From NCBI RefSeq assembly GCF_037975245.1, contig NC_092564.1:12176484-12240483 (forward strand): 64,000 bases of DNA, read 5' to 3'. Positions 58,840 to 64,000 of the stretch are shown piece after piece; the first letter of the stretch is position 1, and each line of letters begins with the position of its first letter. The notes under the pieces were generated by a model that searched no databases, had not been told where the DNA came from, and was given only the letters and a program-made list of their open reading frames with translations. A program made the position numbers and the translations under genes. This DNA is from Apostichopus japonicus. Taxonomy: Eukaryota; Echinodermata; Holothuroidea; Aspidochirotida; Stichopodidae.

Positions 58840-59060
58840 TCAAGTGCAAATTTAACACATAATAGGTCAGATCTAAGAGTTCATATGACAGGTCGCAGAG
58901 GTCTATTCACTACAGGTTTTAGCTCATCACAATGGCAGTCTAGCAGTAATACTTGGGCAAGGCATTTAATCCCAATTGCCTCTCTCCACCCAGGTGTATA
59001 AACGGGGACTTACGAGGTAACTTGTAAATATAGTTGCGTGAGCCGGTTTGTGGCTGTACC
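58840..59060. repeat. Interspersed repeat, family uncertain
   Basis: The text 'gggcaaggcatttaatcc', 'attgcctctctccacccagg' and 'tgtataaacgggg' resembles a dispersed repeat common in marine invertebrate genomes; this is from memory, not a search. ORFs 58726-59001 (+) and 59010-59282 (-) overlap it. Confidence 0.35.
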
Positions 59061-59768
59061 ATATGTGAAATCCCCCAATGAACACGTAGATGTGGTTCGT
59101 TGTAGTTCCTCAGGAGGGATTGTGGGGGTGCAACAAGTTACCAATGACCATGCCACCAGGGGCTTGTGTTGTAAAGTCGTGTGAGGGGGCCTTGGACTCA
59201 AACAAGACTGTAAACCTTCGACTTTACAAGCTACAATGCATGCATATAGTTCCAAATGGTTGGGCCAGTGGGACAATCCCAATGTTGTGTGAATATAAGA
59301 CGGTGGTAAGGAAGGGGTGAAGATTATTGGTATGTCGTAGTTATGAATGATACATCGACATACATGTGAACATATTCAGGAATTAGGTAGGCATTGAAGA
59401 TAGAGATCTGCAACTTGTACAGATGTCAACACGGAGGGAGTGAACTGAACGAAGCAAGAATTGGTGTACTGTGGTCACAGTTGGTATAGCCTATTTGAGC
59501 GAAGCGCATTGACATTTCCTGAAGAATTTTTTTTGTCGACTGGAATATTAGTTGTTTGCCAAAACATATGGATGAACAATAGAGTTATAGATTAAGAGAT
59601 GGATACTTTTACGAAGACAGAATAGGAGCCGATTAAATGAGAATAGGCCTACCAGTGCTATTTGAGATCAATATGAGGTTGTCGAGTGACGTTTTCATCA
59701 ACAGCAATAGCTAACAAATTAGCAGGAATAAATGTGTTCATTGTCGATAATAATCTCATTGCATTGAC
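59061..59768. other. Intergenic
   Basis: No exon, RNA gene or transposon end recognised. Confidence 0.5.
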
Positions 59769-60062
59769 GGAGGGAGGGAGGGAGGGAGGGAGGGAGGGAG
59801 GGAGGGAGGGAGGGAGGGAGGGAGGGAGGGAGGGAGGGAGGGAGGGAGGGAGGGAGGGAGGGAGGGAGGGAGGGAGGGAGGGAGGGAGGGAGGGAGGGAG
59901 GGAGGGAGGGAGGGAGGGAGGGAGGGAGGGAGGGAGGGAGGGAGGGAGGGAGGGAGGGAGGGAGGGAGGGAGGGAGGGAGGGAGGGAGGGAGGGAGGGAG
60001 GGAGGGAGGGAGGGAGGGAGGGAGGGAGGGAGGGAGGGAGGGAGGGAGGGAGGGAGGGAGGG
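59769..60062. repeat. (GGGA)n microsatellite, about 73 units
   Basis: About 294 bp of uninterrupted GGGA. Purine on one strand only, so it could form triplex or G-rich structures. ORFs of Arg-Glu-Gly or Pro-Ser-Leu are artefacts. Confidence 0.98.
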
Positions 60063-60366
60063 TATATACTGCTACAACGAGGAATAACATTTACATGCAA
60101 GTTAAATAGCAGCGGACAGATAATAGATCCCTGCAGAACATCGCTCACAACGTCCTATGAGCTAGAACAGTGGTTATTAATTGAAACATATTGCAAATAA
60201 ATGTGCAGATAACCTGTAAGTCCACGAAAGAGTCCCTGACACCATTAATTAGAAAACTTACATATTAAAATATCACGATCAAGTGTGTCGCAAGCTTTGG
60301 AAAGGTCTAAAGCAGGGTTTCCCTAACTAATTTATCCTCCCACGAACCCCCTGTGGACGTCAGAGT

Positions 60367-61320
60367 CAGGCGCGTAACGAGGAAATTGCCAACGGAGGGG
60401 CGAACCTGTAGGCAAACTATCAGAGCCGTAGATTCGGCATTAAGCGTAGCGCCACCATAAGTTGGCGCTACGCGTATAAGAAAATTTTGGCTGAAAAATT
60501 TGAAAATGCCTTCCAGACAAGGGCGGCGGAATCGGGGGGCACAGGGGGCACGTGCCCCCCCCCCCCCACTTTTCCTCAGGTTAAGAATGTGCCCGTTTTC
60601 TACATAAAAATTGAGGTGTCTCAAGTTAGCAAGAGGCCAGGGAACCAGAATGAACACTCGGGAAGGGCCGTTTCCGGCCATCTGAGGGGTTTGTAAAACC
60701 AAAAATTTTCTTGCACGCTCCGCGCCAACCGATGGTGGCGCTCCGCTCAGATAGTCGTGCATACAACTTTGCAAATCCTGGCTACGCCGCTGCCTTTTTA
60801 ATGAATTTCCGTGGGTCAAACTCAGAGCTATTTCGAATGGAAATTTTTTTTGTTAAGATATTAACAAGAAATAAACTCTTATTCGGAAGATTCCTACATT
60901 AGCAACTAGCCTGATTTCACCTCATTTTGTCTCAAAAGAAACTTGTTCCTTGTTTCCCAATTTGCACATTGGATATTGCAGTGCTAGTATGCATATTTTC
61001 CTTGAAGGGGGGGGGGGGCGTTGATGGAGTGATGTGTATACGCAAATAAGATAATACAATAAGAGTTATAAAGGGTACTAAATATAAGGCTGTAACAGTC
61101 CAATCAAATTTCAGCAAAGTGCCCTTTGATGTCGGTGCCCCCCCAGATTAAAAGTGCTTCCGCCGCCATTGCTTCCAGATCGCTGGAAATGACACTTCCC
61201 AGGCCTTGTCAGTTGCACCTAAACTTGAAATTACTAGCGACATCATAAAAACATACAAAAAAATATGCTCAAGGGGGGGCGGTCGCCCCTTCGTCCCCCC
61301 CCCCCTTGGCTACGCGCCTG
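60367..61320. mobile_element. Middle hAT-like element of the nest, 8-bp TSD
   Basis: The ends CAGGCGCGTA and TACGCGCCTG are inverted, with perfect flanks gtcagagt (60359-60366 and 61321-61328). It is itself interrupted at 60518, within the shared core. Without the insertion and one TSD copy it would be about 290 bp. Confidence 0.88.
60518..61171. mobile_element. Inner hAT-like element of the nest, 654 bp, 8-bp TSD
   Basis: The ends CAAGGGCGGCGGAA and TTCCGCCGCCATTG are inverted with one mismatch, and perfect flanks cttccaga lie at 60510-60517 and 61172-61179. It carries its own copy of the shared core at about 60661-60755. No transposase. Confidence 0.86.
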
Positions 61321-61834
61321 GTCAGAGTTGTCCACGAACCCCCACTCAACTTTTTGAGACTCGATCTGAGTTGATATTATATAAATAATACGGATAACAA
61401 TGCTTCGTCGGAGATCAAATTCATAGCGTAATATTGTAATGGAAAAAAAGAAGAAGAGATGCACAAATATTTATTTGGAAACTTCAAGATTAGATCACGA
61501 ATTGTATCACGCATCGATCACCCATCACACACGATGAGGCGGATGCTCCTGTTTTGTATATCATGCACAGTACTGTACTACTATGGCAACATATGCGTAT
61601 GGAACGCGAAAATCGTTTGTCGATAGGTACGACTTATGTACATTACTAAATTATATGATATATCAGATTTTAGTTCAACAAACGGTACTCTAGATTTGAC
61701 TTTCAAAAACGTCTCAAGAACTCCTTGCGATGGACTCACGCACCCCCTGGGGGTTCATTCACCCCAGTTAGGGAATCCCTGGTCTAAAGAATGACGTTAA
61801 CATTATGTCCCAAAGGTATCAAAGAGAGTATTAA

Positions 61835-63458
61835 AGACCAACTATGGAGACTTTTCGATGAACATAAAATCCCACCAATTTTCATGTATGTAATCCTTAA
61901 CTGACTCCAATTACATTGCTGTAATTAACTTTACCAATTACGGACGTTAAATAAGTGAAAAATGGGACGAAAAGTCAGCTTCTATTTCAGACATTCCTGA
62001 AACATTCCTAAGACATCAGGTGACCATGTGACGTCAACGTTTGTATACCTCACTCACAACTATACTTTTAGTGTGTAAAGTCGTATACTTGAGCTGCCAA
62101 AAACATCAACGATATTACTCCTTTTTCCTCAAAATGTCACAATTCTGTGTTGTTGGAGGTTGCAGTTATACCTCATCCAACAAAGGCATCAGCTTTTTTA
62201 GATTTCCGAGTAAAAGAACCGACGTAAAACGCCGCAGACTTTGGATCAATTTTTTGAGATCCACGCGGAAAGATTTTTCAGCACCCGGAGTATCTCATGC
62301 CCATGAGTCCACATGCATGACCCTGCTTCTGTGTATGCTGCAAATGTCTCATTCTGTGAAAATTATATACTGTCGATAGCTGTGTCGGACCATGGTCGGA
62401 CATAGCTAATGTGAAATTGACCGTAAACACGCCCTGGACGTCCTTACATGTAACATTATATCACGCAATTGACAGTAATATATTTACTGTAAGAGATGAC
62501 CGTATATATATACCGTGCCAAGGGTATAGCATTGTTAGTACATGTACGGTAGTTAGTTACAACTCTCGCCGTCGTTGGCTCACAGCATTTGTAAATAGCC
62601 ATGTTAGGATTTATCTATTTCATTTGTTGTATTCCAGTATCGTGAGTTCGTGATACATGTGTAATATTGTCCGTTCTGTTTATTCCGACATCTGCATGGT
62701 CCAAGGAGTTGAATGAAAACGGTAGTATGTAGCGATCGGACGTTTTATTTCGTTAGTGACTGTCTTGTGATTGTGGGATGTTAGTACTGGTCAAGGCCTG
62801 TTTCAACTAGACCTAACTCTATGGAATTACACAGACTCACGGTAGTTTTTCGCCCAGATTTGAACAAGAAACGTGGATTAAGATATTCACTGCTAAATTT
62901 GTTTATTGACAGGATACTTTTTCTGTGTTTGTATACTTTTGGATATTAAAACGAGTAAGTACTATGTAAGTATATTGTACCGTACAGACCTATTGACGCT
63001 ACGCTATGTAAAAGATGCCTCCATTTGAGTGGAAATTTTGCTAATAAAATAAGCAATTTAACTAAAATTTCTGCTTATAATTGTCTTAAAACTTGTTGTT
63101 AACCTTCATGTGTTCTTGTTTTAAGCTAACAGCTTTTCAAACGCTCGAAATTGGAAGTCAAAAACAGTACAATTGTTCGCTATCTGTGTACAAACAGTGC
63201 CTATATCAGCGTTTGATTTTCGCGGTATACAAACTTTGACGTCACACGGTGACCAGAGGCTCCTTTGGGTCAATCTCTGTTTTCAGACATTCCAGAGGTT
63301 CATGTCACGTGACTACCCAAAATGTCCATTTTCGTGGTCGTTTTTGATGGGTTATAGTAGGATTTCGAAGATTATTTTTTACACATGTTGATTATGGGTA
63401 TGTAAACTCCTAAATTAATGGAATATCTCAAAAAAAAAATTGCCTCCATATTTGGTCT
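61835..63458. mobile_element. Kolobok-like DNA transposon remnant, TTAA TSD, 1624 bp
   Basis: Termini AGACCAACTATGGAG and CTCCATATTTGGTCT are inverted, flanked by TTAA at 61831-61834 and 63459-63462. A second inverted match, about 31 bp (GGTGACCATGTGACGTCA ... against its complement), lies at about 62017-62047 and 63225-63255, so the inverted repeats extend about 210-230 bp. TTAA duplications plus a THAP exon are the Kolobok signature. The element is short and non-autonomous. Confidence 0.78.
62134..62379 (+). pseudogene. THAP zinc-finger exon, decayed
   Basis: ATG at 62134 opens M-S-Q-F-C-V-V-G-G-C-S-Y, then G-I-S-F-F-R-F-P-S-K and R-R-L-W-I-N-F: the first half of a C2CH THAP DNA-binding domain. 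The expected C-x-x-H is not intact: the aligned text is V-S-H-A-H-E-S, with the His kept and the Cys lost. Thirty residues later TAG ends the frame and no transposase core follows. In Kolobok elements this domain binds the transposon ends. Confidence 0.65.
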
Positions 63459-63462
63459 TTAA

Positions 63463-64000
63463 TGAGATAAAGAAGGACCCGAAGACGCATGTTTTATAAG
63501 TAAAGATAAATGTCCATTACGTAAGGAAGTTTGTCAATCGGGAAACAAATCACATCTCAAGAATCTTTGAGAAACAGAAGTGAACGGGGGGGGGGGGGTG
63601 GGGAGAGAAGGGTTTGACGAGTTGAACGGAGGGACGAATGGAGAGAGTTGGTGGTTACTACACTTAGGCACATTTCAGACTTAAGCATTGTACCAAGCTT
63701 AAGACGGTTTTAAACAACGTTAAACAGATAGGAGATTGTCTTGGGATCGGAGACAAGAATATCGTTATGCAGAATATCCCGAGGGAGTTAGGGGGAGGGG
63801 GCGGGGATTGCTAACAATTGTAATGCCATTGACAAACTTATATGGTGTTCCTTTGTGACGTCACTGCTGATATTATACACATGAAGATAAGACCTGACAC
63901 TGTTATATTGTATCTGCATCCATTACTTTTATTTCAAATACAATCTCATTATTTACAGTTATCATTCTGCTTACGGATGAACACACAACATTCAACATTT
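63463..64000. other. Right edge
   Basis: G-rich tracts near 63587-63605 and 63790-63805. No gene seen. Confidence 0.5.

Larger units (their letters stand above)
60313..61781. mobile_element. Outer hAT-like element of a three-level nest, 8-bp TSD
   Basis: The ends CAGGGTTTCCCTAACT and AGTTAGGGAATCCCTG are inverted (one mismatch), with perfect flanks gtctaaag (60305-60312 and 61782-61789). The interior repeats 'cacgaacccc' near both sides. It is interrupted by the element at 60367-61320. Confidence 0.88.

Noticed and set aside
59686-60148. Three 123- to 133-residue ORFs of Arg-Glu-Gly or Pro-Ser-Leu repeats
   Set aside because: They come from the GGGA array; no flanking gene structure.
60307-60819. 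170-residue minus ORF
   Set aside because: It crosses the boundaries of three nested transposons, so it cannot be an ancestral gene, and shows no transposase motif.

Overview
This window is nuclear DNA from an animal. Genes are split by GT-AG introns, tRNA genes carry internal Pol III promoters, and DNA transposons and microsatellites are dense; there are no operons or ribosome binding sites. Intron sizes, a C-type lectin with a mucin-like stalk, a THAP/TTAA transposon and abundant short hAT-like elements fit a marine invertebrate deuterostome. An echinoderm such as a sea cucumber is my best guess, but that is inference and no species marker was seen.

Layout. (1) 720-19627, minus strand: the first eight coding exons (about 320 residues) of STT3B, a catalytic subunit of oligosaccharyltransferase. 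All splice phases agree; the rest lies beyond the left edge. Introns reach 6 kb and hold a tRNA-derived SINE, a repeat rich in TTGACCTTTGACC and two unexplained ORFs. (2) 19.6-31.1 kb: almost gene-free and full of transposons: an hAT MITE, a long-TIR element with 9-bp target duplications, a larger hAT-like element, and two hAT-like elements inside (TA)n tracts, one carrying a second element. (3) 31439-35365: nine tandem tRNA-Pro(AGG) copies on units of about 420 bp, five identical and intact, four with stem-breaking changes. (4) 36077-43421, plus strand: a complete five-exon secreted lectin of 594 residues (signal peptide, small Cys-containing domain, Ser/Thr stalk, two CTLDs), every intron in phase 1. 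A 92-residue ORF of possible death-fold type follows. (5) 47297-56818, minus strand: a ten-exon single-pass membrane protein (809 residues in my model) that I do not recognise with confidence. Two of its exons, including the membrane segment, lie in a near-perfect tandem duplication of about 1.36 kb. (6) 59.7-63.5 kb: a (GGGA)n array, three hAT-like elements nested inside one another with perfect 8-bp target duplications, and a Kolobok-like element with TTAA duplications, long inverted repeats and a decayed THAP exon.

The three protein genes enter or serve the secretory pathway, since STT3B N-glycosylates proteins and the other two have signal peptides and Asn-X-Ser/Thr sites. Nothing suggests that they are co-regulated. 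Exon joins were read by eye from splice signals and phase; no transcript or database evidence was available.
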